From NCBI RefSeq assembly GCF_014199215.1, contig NZ_JACIJC010000003.1, positions 574,411 to 638,410 on the forward strand: a stretch of DNA of 64,000 nt. The letters are read 5' to 3'. Positions 53,882-63,183 of this stretch are shown in pieces. Source of the DNA: Sphingobium boeckii. GTDB taxonomy: Bacteria > Pseudomonadota > Alphaproteobacteria > Sphingomonadales > Sphingomonadaceae. Under the pieces are notes generated by a model that worked only from the letters and a program-made list of their open reading frames with translations, searched no databases and was not told where the DNA came from. The translations under genes were made by a program, and so were the position numbers. Numbering within the stretch: the stretch's first letter is position 1; every line of letters starts with the position of its first letter.

Positions 53882-55105
53882 ATGGGCAAGCTCACGGCAG
53901 TTGCGTTCAAATCAGCTCTGAAAGTTCCTGGCATATATCAGGACGGTGACGGACTGGTACTTAGGGTAGACAAGCGCGGCGGGGCCTACTGGCTTTTGCG
54001 CCTCCAGCGTGACGGGAAGCGGCAAGATATAGGCCTTGGCAGTGCCAAGCTGCTGACGCTGGCGGAGGCTCGCCATAAGGCCAGCGACCTTCGGAGGGCG
54101 GTCAAGATAGACCGGCGAGACGTACTCGCGGAGAGGAAGAATGAAGCGGCTGCAAAGGTGTCATTCCGCGAAGCTGCGCGCCAATATCATAGCGAGAATG
54201 AGGCAGGCTGGAAAAGTGCCGTCTATGCCCGTCAATGGCTGGCCAGTCTGGAAAACTATGCCTTCCCAAAATTAGGCGATGTTCCGACCGGGGGCATTGC
54301 GGCAGCCGATATCATCACCGTGCTGACGCCGATCTGGCAGGAGATTCCCGAAACGGCCCGTCAGGTGCGTAACCGGATTTGCGTTGTGCTGGATTATGCC
54401 CATGCCAAAGGCTGGCGCTCCCGCGAAGCGCCCTCGGGAAATGGCAGCTTGAAAGCCGGGCGCGGCTTGCCCCGGCAAGTGAAATCGCAAGAGCATCGCA
54501 AGGCCATGCCCTATGTGGCCCTGCCCAGCTTCATAACCGCATTGCGGCGCAAGCCGTCCTATGGGCGGTTGGCGCTAGAACTGCTTATCCTGACCGCCGC
54601 GCGCAGCCAAGAAGTCCGGCTGGCGACATGGGCGGAATTTGATCTTGAAGAGCGCCTGTGGAGTATCCCTGCCGATCACATGAAGCGGAGCAAGGCGCAC
54701 ATGGTTCCTTTATCCGAAGCAGCTCTCGCGGTGTTGGCCAGAGCGAATGCCTTTCGGCTTCCAGACACCGATGTCGTTTTCCCAGGCCTCGCCGGCAAGC
54801 CGCTGTCCGATATGACTTTGCTAAAGGTACTGCGCGACATGAGCGAGCCATTTCACGTCCATGGTTTTCGATCCACCTTCACCGATTGGGCGGCGAATGA
54901 AGGCTTTGCCGATGCCGTTGTAGAGGCGGCGCTAGCTCACAAGACGCCCGATGCGGTGCAAGCTGCCTATCGTCGAACAACCTATCTTGGAGCGCCGGGC
55001 CAGCCTGGCGCGCGCGTCAAACTGATGGATGTATGGGGAGGCTATTGTGTTGGCGAGGCGGTCGACAACAGCGTTGTGTCGCTACCGGCAAAGAAAGCGA
55101 TATAA
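53882..55105 (+). CDS. int: P4-type tyrosine integrase of the genomic island
   Basis: A 407-residue tyrosine recombinase. Residues 1-90 are the N-terminal arm-binding domain (DUF4102-like: LKVPGIYQDGDGLVLRVDKRGGAYWLLRLQRDGKRQDIGLGSAK). Residues about 95-180 are the core-binding domain and 210-390 the catalytic domain, with R241 (TAARSQEVR), H327-G-F-R330 and H353, and the Tyr nucleophile in YRRTTYL (363-368). It lies next to tRNA-Tyr, whose 3' end it presumably recognises. ATG 53882 overlaps the last TGTGGGAGTAA repeat region by position. Confidence 0.93.
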   Translation: MGKLTAVAFKSALKVPGIYQDGDGLVLRVDKRGGAYWLLRLQRDGKRQDIGLGSAKLLTLAEARHKASDLRRAVKIDRRDVLAERKNEAAAKVSFREAARQYHSENEAGWKSAVYARQWLASLENYAFPKLGDVPTGGIAAADIITVLTPIWQEIPETARQVRNRICVVLDYAHAKGWRSREAPSGNGSLKAGRGLPRQVKSQEHRKAMPYVALPSFITALRRKPSYGRLALELLILTAARSQEVRLATWAEFDLEERLWSIPADHMKRSKAHMVPLSEAALAVLARANAFRLPDTDVVFPGLAGKPLSDMTLLKVLRDMSEPFHVHGFRSTFTDWAANEGFADAVVEAALAHKTPDAVQAAYRRTTYLGAPGQPGARVKLMDVWGGYCVGEAVDNSVVSLPAKKAI

Positions 55106-55181
55106 CGCGGGCCTAACCTACTCTTCCAACTCAGCGTCATCGCTCCCAAAATGAAATTTTGGAAGAAAGCGGTATGGCGCC

Positions 55182-55424
55182 TCAAATGATGGAACTCTCC
55201 GCGCTGCGTCGTGTCTCAATAAACTTTATTAGCCCCTCCACCGGCAGCAACGTCGAGCTCCCGATCTTGATTGTCTCGATCTCTCCAGCCTGGATGAGCT
55301 CATAGATCCGAGACCGCCCAATGCCGAGCATCTGAACCGCAACAGGAATGCGAACAGCCAGCCGCTCATAATGAGGCACTGTTTTCCCCTGAGCGGCGTC
55401 GCCCGGAGCCCGCTTATCCTTCAT
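55182..55424 (-). CDS. AlpA/excisionase-like HTH protein
   Basis: An 80-residue MerR-like winged-helix protein (HTH_17 type): LAVRIPVAVQMLGIGRSRIYELIQAGEIETIKIGSSTLLPVEGLIKFIE. ATG 55424 has AAGGA eight bases upstream; 55433 is an alternative. Such proteins act as excisionases or activators of integrase genes in islands. It overlaps the end of the CopG-like gene by 11 bases and faces the integrase convergently. Confidence 0.8.
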   Translation of the reverse strand: MKDKRAPGDAAQGKTVPHYERLAVRIPVAVQMLGIGRSRIYELIQAGEIETIKIGSSTLLPVEGLIKFIETRRSAESSII

Positions 55425-55887
55425 TGCCCACATCCTTCAGCGATAGATTGATCCCTGAAAAATCCGGCACCGCGGCCGGTGTGACCCTCGCGATGGCAGA
55501 ATGAACATGCCGCCGTGGATCCTTTGCCGCCAGATCTTGCGCGACCTGATCGAACAGCATTTGAAATCGTTTGCGTGCGAGACTGCGCGTGGTTTCGTCA
55601 GACGGTGGCTGATGCGCCGTCAGCAGCATCTCGTGCCAGATGAGTTTGCTCAGCATTTCGATGATCATCTCTATGTCCTGCGCCTGCGCCTTCTGACTCA
55701 TGACGAGCCGATCGATTTTCGCACCGAACCGATCGTCGGTGTCGCGCATTCCCTTGCGCTCGATCCAGGCGGTGATGGCCTCGGCCATGATGATCGACTT
55801 GCTGGCACCGGGTTTGGCTGCGAGTAGATTGAGTTGCTCGCTCAGCGCATCGGGCAGATGGAATTGATGACGGGTCTTGTGGCGCAT
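55414..55887 (-). CDS. CopG-like protein linked to the relaxase
   Basis: A 157-residue protein whose first 45 residues (HKTRHQFHLPDALSEQLNLLAAKPGASKSIIMAEAITAWIERKG) fit a ribbon-helix-helix fold. The rest is a coiled-coil-like helical region (DDRFGAKIDRLVMSQKAQAQDIEMIIEMLSKLIWHEMLLTA) found in proteins next to DUF3363 relaxases. It may be an accessory DNA-binding protein of the transfer origin. It precedes the excisionase gene with overlap. Confidence 0.65.
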   Translation of the reverse strand: MRHKTRHQFHLPDALSEQLNLLAAKPGASKSIIMAEAITAWIERKGMRDTDDRFGAKIDRLVMSQKAQAQDIEMIIEMLSKLIWHEMLLTAHQPPSDETTRSLARKRFQMLFDQVAQDLAAKDPRRHVHSAIARVTPAAVPDFSGINLSLKDVGNEG

Positions 55888-55989
55888 GGCTGATCCTCGA
55901 CATTGAGGATCGGGAGTGTCGCACGGACTTTCGTGGCTGCCGATTACGCTGGTGCGCCCTCACGTGCGATATCGATGCAAATTGGACGC

Positions 55990-57963
55990 TCAGGAGATGC
56001 CCGGCCCGCCGCGTTCGCGCCCAAATGTCCAGCTGATGCTGCCGCCCTCGCGCATGAGGCCAGAGACCTGTTTGTTCATCGCCTTCTCCAGCACAGGCCG
56101 CCAGGGGAGTAATGTGAACTCCTTGGATTTCTGCACCAGCGCATATTTGCCGCTCTCAAGCTGGACCTGACGGACGAGCCTGCCGCTGATCTGGTCATAG
56201 GGCTTGGCCTGCACATAGGGCAGGCCAAGCTCCTCCTCGAGCTGCTGCGCGGCCGCCGTCATCTCGCGTCGCTGCAGGATCGCAAGCAGGTTGCGCTGGA
56301 AGAAGAAATCATTGCCCCTGAACTCGGCCAGTTCCTGCTCGACCAGCCAGCGCTGGCGCTGCAGCTTGGCGGTCTCGACCGCCCGTCCGAACCCGTCGCC
56401 CAGGGGCTCGGGATTGGCAGCGGTGATCTCGCGATCGAGCCAGGTGACCGCATTGACGCGGACCTGCCTGTCGACCGGCGTCGTGGACAGGGTCTCGATG
56501 ACGACCGGCATCCGCTCCGCGATCTTCGCCTCATAGCTTTTCACCCGGTCGATATGATCGGGCTCGATGATCCATTGTCCGTCCTTCTGGCGATCCGGAT
56601 AGCCGATCGCCCTGCGCATGGCTTCGAGCCGCCGCTCATGGGTGTGGGCAAAGGCCTCCGAGGCTTTGATATCGTGGTGCATATGGTGGTCTGAGCTGTA
56701 ATAACCGCCAGATGCTTTGGCGACCTCCGCAACCGTGCCGTCCATAGGCCTTGGGTCCATGGACCGCGGCACAATCCTGAGCACGCTGTCCTCGGGGACC
56801 ATCCGAAGACTCTCGGGCGCACCGATATCGACATAATGACTCCGGCCATCGATCCCTTCGATGACGAGGTAATGCCGGTCGCGATATTCATCGGACAGAC
56901 CACGCCTGATCAGCCGCCCGACGATGGGCTTGGCGCTGCGCTCCGTCCGCGTTGCGATGATCATCTCCCGATGCCGCTCGGCACCACGCGCAGCGAGATC
57001 GCGGTGCATCGTCTTGATGATGTCGCCGCGCTCGCCCATCCGGCGCAGAACGGGTTCGAGATCATCGTGCAGCCGCCAGCGCCCCCGCTCATCTTCATGG
57101 GCCAACCCCAACCGGCCCAGCATCTGCAACCGCCCCGCCTTCAGCGTCTGCGCCATCGCACCGTTGGCGACGGGTGAGACCAAACCATCTTCACCGCGAT
57201 CGGCGATCAGCTGCCCGTCGATGCTGGTGAAGCGCTCCTGCTCCATCTCACTGGTCAGTGCGCGGTGGATCTCGAGATCGGTGCGCGGACCAAGATCGCC
57301 ACTCACGATATCGATCGCGCGCTCCCGAAAGCCATTGGTCATATAGGCCGGCGCGATGATGAGATCCTTGCCTAGTTCATCCTTGCCCCGGACGATCACA
57401 TGGCTGTGGGGATGGCCGGTATTGAAGTGATCGACCGCCACCCAGTCGAGCCGCGTTCCCAGATCCTGCTCGGCCTGGATCATCAGCCGCCGGATCACGG
57501 GCTTGAGATCATCGTAAGCCGCGCCGTCCTCTGGCGCGACGATGAAACGGAACTGATGTCGGTCGCCCTCGGCGCGTTCGATAAAGGCCCGGCCGTCAGC
57601 GGCATCGCTGTCGCGGCCATAGAGCGCGCCGGGCATGCCATCCCGCGTCACCCCATCGCGCTGGATATAACGTAGATGCGCTTTGGCATTGGACAGGCCT
57701 TTGGTTCCCAGCTTTACGATCCGCGCCTTGACTACGACGCGCCGCGTACGCGGGCCGGCAAAGCGGCTGCTCGACAGCAGGGCGGCGGTGCTGCCACCGC
57801 GCCCGATCCGTGCGCCGGTAAACTGCGACTTGCCCGCCCCCTTACCGAGGGCAGCACGTTCGATCTTCACCGCGATCGCCATGCTTCGCGCGAAGCTCTG
57901 TGGCCGACCCGGCGATCCGTGGGCGCGGCCGAGCCGGGGCAGGAAATCATCATCGTCGGGCAC
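55990..57963 (-). CDS. DUF3363 relaxase (RlxS/VirD2-like)
   Basis: A 657-residue conjugative relaxase. GTG at 57963 follows GGAGGA by eight bases; a longer frame upstream lacks such a site. The three-His metal motif is DHFNTGHPHSHVIVRG (H184, H186, H188), preceded by KAHLRYIQRDGVTRDGMPG and FRFIVAPEDGAAYDDLKPVIRRLM. The C-terminal half is DUF3363. It nicks the transfer origin and leads the strand into the recipient. No type IV secretion genes are in this part of the element. Confidence 0.9.
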   Translation of the reverse strand: MPDDDDFLPRLGRAHGSPGRPQSFARSMAIAVKIERAALGKGAGKSQFTGARIGRGGSTAALLSSSRFAGPRTRRVVVKARIVKLGTKGLSNAKAHLRYIQRDGVTRDGMPGALYGRDSDAADGRAFIERAEGDRHQFRFIVAPEDGAAYDDLKPVIRRLMIQAEQDLGTRLDWVAVDHFNTGHPHSHVIVRGKDELGKDLIIAPAYMTNGFRERAIDIVSGDLGPRTDLEIHRALTSEMEQERFTSIDGQLIADRGEDGLVSPVANGAMAQTLKAGRLQMLGRLGLAHEDERGRWRLHDDLEPVLRRMGERGDIIKTMHRDLAARGAERHREMIIATRTERSAKPIVGRLIRRGLSDEYRDRHYLVIEGIDGRSHYVDIGAPESLRMVPEDSVLRIVPRSMDPRPMDGTVAEVAKASGGYYSSDHHMHHDIKASEAFAHTHERRLEAMRRAIGYPDRQKDGQWIIEPDHIDRVKSYEAKIAERMPVVIETLSTTPVDRQVRVNAVTWLDREITAANPEPLGDGFGRAVETAKLQRQRWLVEQELAEFRGNDFFFQRNLLAILQRREMTAAAQQLEEELGLPYVQAKPYDQISGRLVRQVQLESGKYALVQKSKEFTLLPWRPVLEKAMNKQVSGLMREGGSISWTFGRERGGPGIS

Positions 57964-58272
57964 GGCCGCGATCCTCCAAAAGGGACGGATCGATGCGATG
58001 AGGGGCGGCCTGCAGGCCGGTTCAAGAGCCTCCACGATTATTGCTCGTAGCGCAGGGACTTAGCTACCCGCACCGCCGATCCCCCTTCCTTACCTCCACA
58101 AAAAAGGATGTGCAGACAATCGCTTACCCGATGAAAGAGGGTGAGCTTTATCTTGCCCTCTTTTTCTCTACCGATCCCGATTTTCTGTCCCAGCCATGCT
58201 CCAACGCGCCGCCAAAAACGAAGAGACATGTCAGCTACGACGTGACGCGCAACCCGAACCCGTGGGTGCCGT
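57964..58272. other. Gene-free stretch before the relaxase (candidate transfer-origin region)
   Basis: About 310 bases with no supportable gene. It holds the dyad AAAGAGGG (58134-58141) / CCCTCTTT (58156-58163) followed by TTTTCTC, which could be a terminator or part of an oriT. Relaxase genes of this type usually have oriT alongside. No nick-site consensus was recognised. Confidence 0.4.
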
Positions 58273-58644
58273 TCAGGGCAGCCCCACCTTCATTGCTACA
58301 TAGGCATCATGCGCCGCTGTCTCGCATTCGAACATGCGCTTTTGGGTCAAACCATGGACCATGCCGTCCCCATCGACGAGGCAGATCGCGCAATAGAAAT
58401 CACCGTCCAATCTCCCCAAAATCGCGATGCGGTCAAGCTCGATTTCCAAGCCGTCTGCGCCATCATAAGCGCCAATCCAACGTTCCATGATACGCGCATC
58501 CCATGTATAATCCGCTTCTTCCGCCGCAAGAAAATGCGCCGTCAAAGACCCGCCGATGCCCGTTCCGAATTCGACTTCCAGCCCCGAAATCAGTGCCGCC
58601 ATCACGCGATCCGACGCGCTGCCGATGCTCTGAAACATGTCCAT
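58273..58644 (-). CDS. Hypothetical island protein
   Basis: A 123-residue soluble protein, MDMFQSIGSASDRVMAALISGLEVEFGTG, then ADYTWDARIMERWIGAYDGADGLEIELDRIAILGRLDGDFYCAICLVDGDGMVHGLTQKRMF. Mixed alpha/beta with one Cys. No family was recognised. It lies in the usual cargo between relaxase and DUF736 genes of sphingomonad mobile elements. Confidence 0.6.
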   Translation of the reverse strand: MDMFQSIGSASDRVMAALISGLEVEFGTGIGGSLTAHFLAAEEADYTWDARIMERWIGAYDGADGLEIELDRIAILGRLDGDFYCAICLVDGDGMVHGLTQKRMFECETAAHDAYVAMKVGLP

Positions 58645-58923
58645 GGTGATCTCCTTTCTATCCGCCCCCCCATCGAGGACAGTGTCCGCAAGACGGGTGG
58701 CGGAGCGGCGGTCAGGGACGCCGCAGGCGCCGCGACAGCGGGGCGTGGGGGAGCCGATTTGCGCAGCAAATTGGGGGAACCGCGCATCCTTGACGGCCGA
58801 TTCGACGCCTGTCAGACTCGGTCTTGCCGAGAGACGAAGCCCACGCTCGATGCCTCAGAATCGGGCTTCTCGCTTTATTGCCCTGAGGTGCGGCACCCAT
58901 TTACACTGGATCGTGGACGGCGC

Positions 58924-58972
58924 TTGAGTGATGGATCGGAGCGCGATCAGCGCGGCCCGATCCATCACTCAA
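58924..58972. repeat. Perfect 16-base inverted repeat in the island
   Basis: TTGAGTGATGGATCGG (58924-58939) and its exact complement (58957-58972) with a 17-base spacer. Could be a protein-binding site, transfer or replication element, or a transcript hairpin. Confidence 0.7.
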
Positions 58973-59017
58973 TGCGAACCGCGAATGGAAGCCAGGCTGA
59001 CCACCTTTGGCAGAAAT

Positions 59018-59045
59018 CATCCCCGCGCCGTGCGACGCGGGGATG
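59018..59045 (-). terminator. Hairpin after the DUF736 gene
   Basis: CATCCCCGCG (59018-59027), eight bases, CGCGGGGATG (59036-59045). It lies 10 bases after the DUF736 stop on the minus strand, followed there by ATTTCTG. Confidence 0.6.
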
Positions 59046-59054
59046 TCGCTTCGG

Positions 59055-59375
59055 TCAATCGAGCGGATTCCACAGCAGGGCGAAATCGTCGTCTTGGCCG
59101 TGAGCATCGTGCACGAGATTGCCATAAATACGCCGTGGCCCGAATTCGGGTGCAGCCAGCAAGACCGAGATATATTCCTTGCCGGAGGTCTCGCCGCGGC
59201 GATGCCAGGCAGCCCCGATTTCCACGCCCTCGGAAAGAATACGAAAATCGGGCTGAGTCTCGCTCTTTTTGGAAGGATTGCGCATGATGGTCGCTGCGGC
59301 GCGAATGCTGAGCGTGCGGATCTGGCCGGTATATCCGCCCTTGTCCGTGGCTTTGAATGAACCGATGGATGGCAT
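59055..59375 (-). CDS. DUF736 protein
   Basis: A 106-residue protein with the DUF736 pattern: IGSFKATDKGGYTGQIRTLSIRAAATI near the start and DFRILSEGVEIGAAWHRRGETSGKEYISVLLAAPEFG in the middle, ending FALLWNP. DUF736 proteins are conserved on alphaproteobacterial conjugative plasmids and islands, with no agreed function. It supports the mobile-element reading. Confidence 0.88.
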   Translation of the reverse strand: MPSIGSFKATDKGGYTGQIRTLSIRAAATIMRNPSKKSETQPDFRILSEGVEIGAAWHRRGETSGKEYISVLLAAPEFGPRRIYGNLVHDAHGQDDDFALLWNPLD

Positions 59376-59724
59376 TGTCTTTACTCCTTCTTCGCGCCGG
59401 AACCTGTTCCCGGCGACACGCCCGTCCCTCAGGCGGGGCCAGGAGCGGATGCGAACCGACAGGCCGAAGCGAGAGCGGAGGACCGGAGCGACGGGCTATT
59501 TTGATCCGCGAGGAGCTGGCGAAGCCGGCGGGGAAAATAGTTCGGCGGCGATGGTTTCGGCATCCGCGGCCCTGCCGCAAACGGGTGCGTCAAAGTCCGG
59601 AAACAGGTCAGCGCATGGGGGGAGATTGACGGATGCCAGCGGTCACTTCGCGCGCGGATTTGGCGTGGTGCCGAGTGTTCCGACACCGACTTCCCGGCCG
59701 ATCCGACTGCCCAACCGCGTGCTT
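59376..59724. other. Gene-free stretch in the island
   Basis: Nearly 350 bases upstream of the DUF736 gene. The frames present overlap on both strands and show nothing recognisable. It should hold the DUF736 promoter; no clear motif was picked out. Confidence 0.4.
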
Positions 59725-59955
59725 TCAGGGCAGCAGGATGACCATTTTCGTCTTTTCGCAGAAGCTGCAGCCTTGCTTGCTCCGCACGAACCCATCCGAC
59801 CCGGCAAGTTCCTTGGTCTTGCGGTTGGCGAGGCCCGGCTTCAATTCAAGCGTCTTCTCCACGCAATCGTCGCAGATCGGAGCCGGCGAGAGACGTGTCA
59901 CAAGGCTGCGGACCTTCGCCAATATCGTTATGCTGCCCCTCACCATGCTAAGCAT
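59725..59955 (-). CDS. Small putative zinc-binding protein
   Basis: A 76-residue protein with two Cys pairs: APICDDCVEKTLELKP and KQGCSFCEKTKMVI, about 37 residues apart, a layout suited to one zinc ion. Between them lies RKTKELAGSDGFVRSKQG. The start codon is uncertain (no good ribosome site; 59946 also possible). No family named. Real status is supported by the paired Cys pattern only. Confidence 0.45.
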   Translation of the reverse strand: MLSMVRGSITILAKVRSLVTRLSPAPICDDCVEKTLELKPGLANRKTKELAGSDGFVRSKQGCSFCEKTKMVILLP

Positions 59956-60116
59956 ATGGGGATTGAAGCCGGTGCGAGCAACCGTCTCGAGAGGCAGTCA
60001 CGCCGGCTTGACGCGCGTGTCGACGCGATCGAGGGAAGGCGATGCGCACCGGATGCAGGATGGCGGCACGGGTGGCGAGCCAGGCGCGATGCTCTGCGGA
60101 GATACAAAGCATAAAA

Positions 60117-60560
60117 TCAGCCCTTCGGCGGCTTTTTCGTCACGACTTTGGGGTTTCTGCGAACGGTACGCGTGCCGAGCCCGATGCTGACCGCCAGGGC
60201 GCGCCGCTTCTCGGAATAGGTCGGTGCAACCATGGGATAGTCGGATGGCAGCTTCCATTTCGCGCGATATTGCTCGGGCGTCATATTGTAGGTCTCGCGC
60301 AGATGCCGCTTGAGCATCTTGAGCTTCAGCCCGTCTTCCAGGCAGATGAGATAATCGGGTCGGATCGACGCCTTGATCGACACGGCCGGCGTCTGCGCCG
60401 CGATGGGCACACTGACGGGCGTGCCCAGCCCCGCCAGCGCATCGTGCACCGTCGAGATCATGCCAGCCAGATCCGACACACTCACCGCGTTATGGGCCAC
60501 ATGCGCGGTAACGATGTCGGCTGTCAGCGCCAGAAGGCTTTCCTGGGATGAAATTGTCAT
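60117..60560 (-). CDS. Ros/MucR-family zinc-finger regulator
   Basis: A 147-residue MucR-type regulator; ATG 60560 follows AAGGACC. The domain DYLICLEDGLKLKMLKRHLRETYNMTPEQYRAKWKLPSDYPMVAPTYSEKRRALAVSIGLG matches MucR, including the R-H-L and Y-R-x-K-W-x-L-P-x-D-Y-P-M-V-A-P signature. The first Cys of the finger is present, the second is replaced, as in many MucR proteins. The basic tail (VRRNPKVVTKKPPKG) fits DNA binding. Probably a silencer of island genes. Confidence 0.87.
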   Translation of the reverse strand: MTISSQESLLALTADIVTAHVAHNAVSVSDLAGMISTVHDALAGLGTPVSVPIAAQTPAVSIKASIRPDYLICLEDGLKLKMLKRHLRETYNMTPEQYRAKWKLPSDYPMVAPTYSEKRRALAVSIGLGTRTVRRNPKVVTKKPPKG

Positions 60561-60730
60561 GATCTGGTCCTTTTCGATCCGCTCCAAGACGCCCGAATGC
60601 CAAGGAACGCAAGCGCATAGCTCCAAGTGGTTGCCAAACCGATACCGCCCGCGCGCCGCGCAGGCGCGCTGGCGGTCGAAAATTTCAGCGCAAGACAGGC
60701 GTGGGGACGCCCGTCCGCCGCCCCCAACGA

Positions 60731-61228
60731 TCATTCCAATGCGAGCGCTTGCGCCAGGGCGTCGGATGTCGTCTCGATCACGATGCGGTCGCAAAAGATC
60801 GCACACCAGCCGCCGCCGAAGCCGTCCACTCTCGGCCTGGAACAGCTTTGCGCCCATGCGAAACCGACAGGCGTTTTTGCAAGTGTGTCCTGACAACAAT
60901 GACGGATGATTTCGGCAACCGGATAGGGCTGAAAGTCGGTGTCGCTCCAGAACCGGGCTTCGTGCAACGTCGGTTGCACCTGATCCACGCCCTGGTCGAA
61001 CGCGGCACCAATCTCGGGATATTGAGGATCGGAAAAGATCGATCGGAACCCGCTGAGGCGATCATCGGCCGAGGTCGCCGGAAATGCGGACAGGAATGCG
61101 GCGCTCGGCGCAATGCCGTCCTCGTCATTCATCAAGCGCGCTGCGATATCGAAGACCTCTTCGATGAGCGCGCATTCGGCGGAGGTGCAGCGGAAGGCAA
61201 AACAGCCCTGAACACAATAATCAGCCAT
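60731..61228 (-). CDS. Hypothetical island protein
   Basis: A 165-residue protein; ATG 61228 follows AAGGAGA. It reads MADYCVQGCFAFRCTSAECALIEEVFDIAARLMNDEDG near the start and PVGFAWAQSCSRPRVDGFGGGWCAIFCDRIVIETTSD near the end, with several Cys. No family recognised. It is transcribed with the ParB-like gene upstream (80 bases apart). Confidence 0.65.
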   Translation of the reverse strand: MADYCVQGCFAFRCTSAECALIEEVFDIAARLMNDEDGIAPSAAFLSAFPATSADDRLSGFRSIFSDPQYPEIGAAFDQGVDQVQPTLHEARFWSDTDFQPYPVAEIIRHCCQDTLAKTPVGFAWAQSCSRPRVDGFGGGWCAIFCDRIVIETTSDALAQALALE

Positions 61229-61308
61229 GGAAAGTCTCCTTCGCGCGCCACGCTCACGCGGCGCGTCACCTGAAAATGGGGACGGCGCAGCGCGCCGTCC
61301 CCGCGCGA

Positions 61309-63087
61309 TCACGCCGCCAGCGGCAGGTTTTCCGGTTCGTCCTTTTGGGGCCGCGCTTCGCTTTCCTGGCGCGCCGCTTGGGCCACGCCATGCGCATTGA
61401 CCGTGCCCACACCGCCGCGCGCGGTGTAAGCCGATGGCGGAAACGCCATCCAGCGCGGCACCCAGGGATCGACCCTGGCGCGCCCTCCCGCGCCGACCAG
61501 ATGATCGCTGATCACCGTTTTCAGCACCTTGCTCTTCTCGTTTGCATTGGCGCTGGCGACGCTTGCACCGCCGACATCGGAGACGAGGCCCATCAGGACT
61601 TCCTTGTCCCTGATCAGACCGAAGAAGGCGGCATCGGCCTCCCACCAACGGCTCATCTCCACGCCGAGATGCAGCCCGACCGCCTCGACAGCGGCACCGC
61701 CACTCATGAGCGTTTCACCCATCACGACCGCCACGACGTCCATCAGGGCGTCCTGCGGCAAGGGCAGCAGCCGCTGGAAAAGGGTGACCAGGATGAATGG
61801 ATCGTGATTGCGTCCAGCGACGGTCGCGTCATCTTCGGACAAGCCCAGCAGCGCGAGAACGGCGCGCCGCCACACCGCGAATTCCGCCTCGGCCTTCGAA
61901 TTTTCCACGCTCCCGGCAATCGCATCGTTGCGGGTCGCTTGCGGTTCGATGCGCACGTTCCAGAGCGGCGATCCGACGATGGCATGGGCGACCATCATCC
62001 GCAGCGCGACGTCTGGCACCATCAACAGTTCGGCGCGCACGGCGGCGTGGCGGTGCAGATCGATATAGGTCTGCAGCGGCCCCGACAATTCGGGGCGCAC
62101 GACCTTGGGCGGTGCGATGCCGTCACCTTTGGCGATCCGCCGCCCTTGGGCGGCGGTGACATAGCCCTCGTGGAAGAGGATTTCGCCGCTGCTCCGTCTG
62201 TCGACATAGATGCGCCCGCCTTTCTTCTTCCCAGCCTTTTCATGATCCCATGATGCGAAATGCGCGCCGATCGGCTGGACCACGACATCGGCCCAGCCAT
62301 CGATCAGATAGGCCTTTCGCCGCGCTTCGATCTCGGCATTCTGCGCGACCCAGAAGGCGTCCGCATCGCCGAAATAGCGCTCGTCGCCAAACAGGTCGCC
62401 GATGATCGTGCCGGCATAGGTCTCAAGATCGAACAGGGCATGTCTGACCGGGATCGACTGCCCGCCAAAAAGCCAGGCCTTCAATTGATGACCGGTCGGC
62501 ACATGCGCTGCGGGATCGTCGGCCAGTGCCAGCCATGTCTTTTGCTGGGCCTTGCTCGCCATGGTCAGATGGCGGACGGTCACCATATCGATCGCCTCGG
62601 CGCGATAGAGTTCGCGGATGCGCGGCAGCAGATGGCCGAGCGCGAGGATGCGCCTGACCGCCAGTTCGGGCAGCGAGAAGGTGATCGCGATTTCATCGAT
62701 CCCCTGCCCTTCCTTCACCAGCCGGGTGAAGCTTTCCCAGCGGCTGACCTCATCGGGATCGAGCCGGGCCATATTCTCGATCATCGAGGCTTCGATGGCG
62801 GACGCGTCGTCACCGTCATCGAGAATGGCGCAGGGCACGGGATCGGCCTCGCCTTTCTCCACCGCAAGTGCGCACGCGGCATGATAGCGGCGGCGTCCGC
62901 CGAGGATTTCGAAACGGTCCGCCTCGCCGTCCATATCGGACGCGACCCGCCGTACGATCAGCGGCTGGAGAATGCCGCGCTTGCGGATCGAGGGCAGGAT
63001 ATCGGTCACGTCAGGGGCTTTCCTGCCGTGCCGCATATTGGCCTTGCTGACAGACAGCATGTCGAGCGGGATAAAATCGAGTTTCAT
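61309..63087 (-). CDS. ParB/Srx-domain protein of the island
   Basis: A 592-residue protein; ATG 63087 has GGAG eight bases upstream, 63093 is an alternative. Residues about 1-110 form the ParB/sulfiredoxin-like domain (FIPLDMLSVSKANMRHGRK, RKRGILQPLIVR, FEILGGRRRYHAACAL, ENMARLDPDEVSRWESF) and 120-180 the KorB-like HTH (ITFSLPELAVRRILALGHLLPRI). The long C-terminal part is plasmid-type. It may work in partition or regulation of the excised element; no ParA is seen here. Confidence 0.88.
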   Translation of the reverse strand: MKLDFIPLDMLSVSKANMRHGRKAPDVTDILPSIRKRGILQPLIVRRVASDMDGEADRFEILGGRRRYHAACALAVEKGEADPVPCAILDDGDDASAIEASMIENMARLDPDEVSRWESFTRLVKEGQGIDEIAITFSLPELAVRRILALGHLLPRIRELYRAEAIDMVTVRHLTMASKAQQKTWLALADDPAAHVPTGHQLKAWLFGGQSIPVRHALFDLETYAGTIIGDLFGDERYFGDADAFWVAQNAEIEARRKAYLIDGWADVVVQPIGAHFASWDHEKAGKKKGGRIYVDRRSSGEILFHEGYVTAAQGRRIAKGDGIAPPKVVRPELSGPLQTYIDLHRHAAVRAELLMVPDVALRMMVAHAIVGSPLWNVRIEPQATRNDAIAGSVENSKAEAEFAVWRRAVLALLGLSEDDATVAGRNHDPFILVTLFQRLLPLPQDALMDVVAVVMGETLMSGGAAVEAVGLHLGVEMSRWWEADAAFFGLIRDKEVLMGLVSDVGGASVASANANEKSKVLKTVISDHLVGAGGRARVDPWVPRWMAFPPSAYTARGGVGTVNAHGVAQAARQESEARPQKDEPENLPLAA

Positions 63088-63183
63088 TGTCATAGCTCCA
63101 TGTGAGCGCCGGTCGCGGATGATCAGGGCAGAGATACGCGACCGGCAGGATTGCGGCGGAACGCGCCGCGCGTCATCCGCCGC

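Larger units (their letters stand above)
58645..59054. other. Gene-free stretch with a 16-base inverted repeat
   Basis: About 410 bases between two island genes on the same strand. Overlapping small frames show no family resemblance. The distinctive feature is the dyad at 58924-58972; a terminator-like hairpin closes the region. Confidence 0.5.

Noticed and set aside
58309..59103. 264-codon plus-strand frame in the island
   Set aside because: Antisense to the 58273-58644 gene and then through gene-free DNA; no family features.
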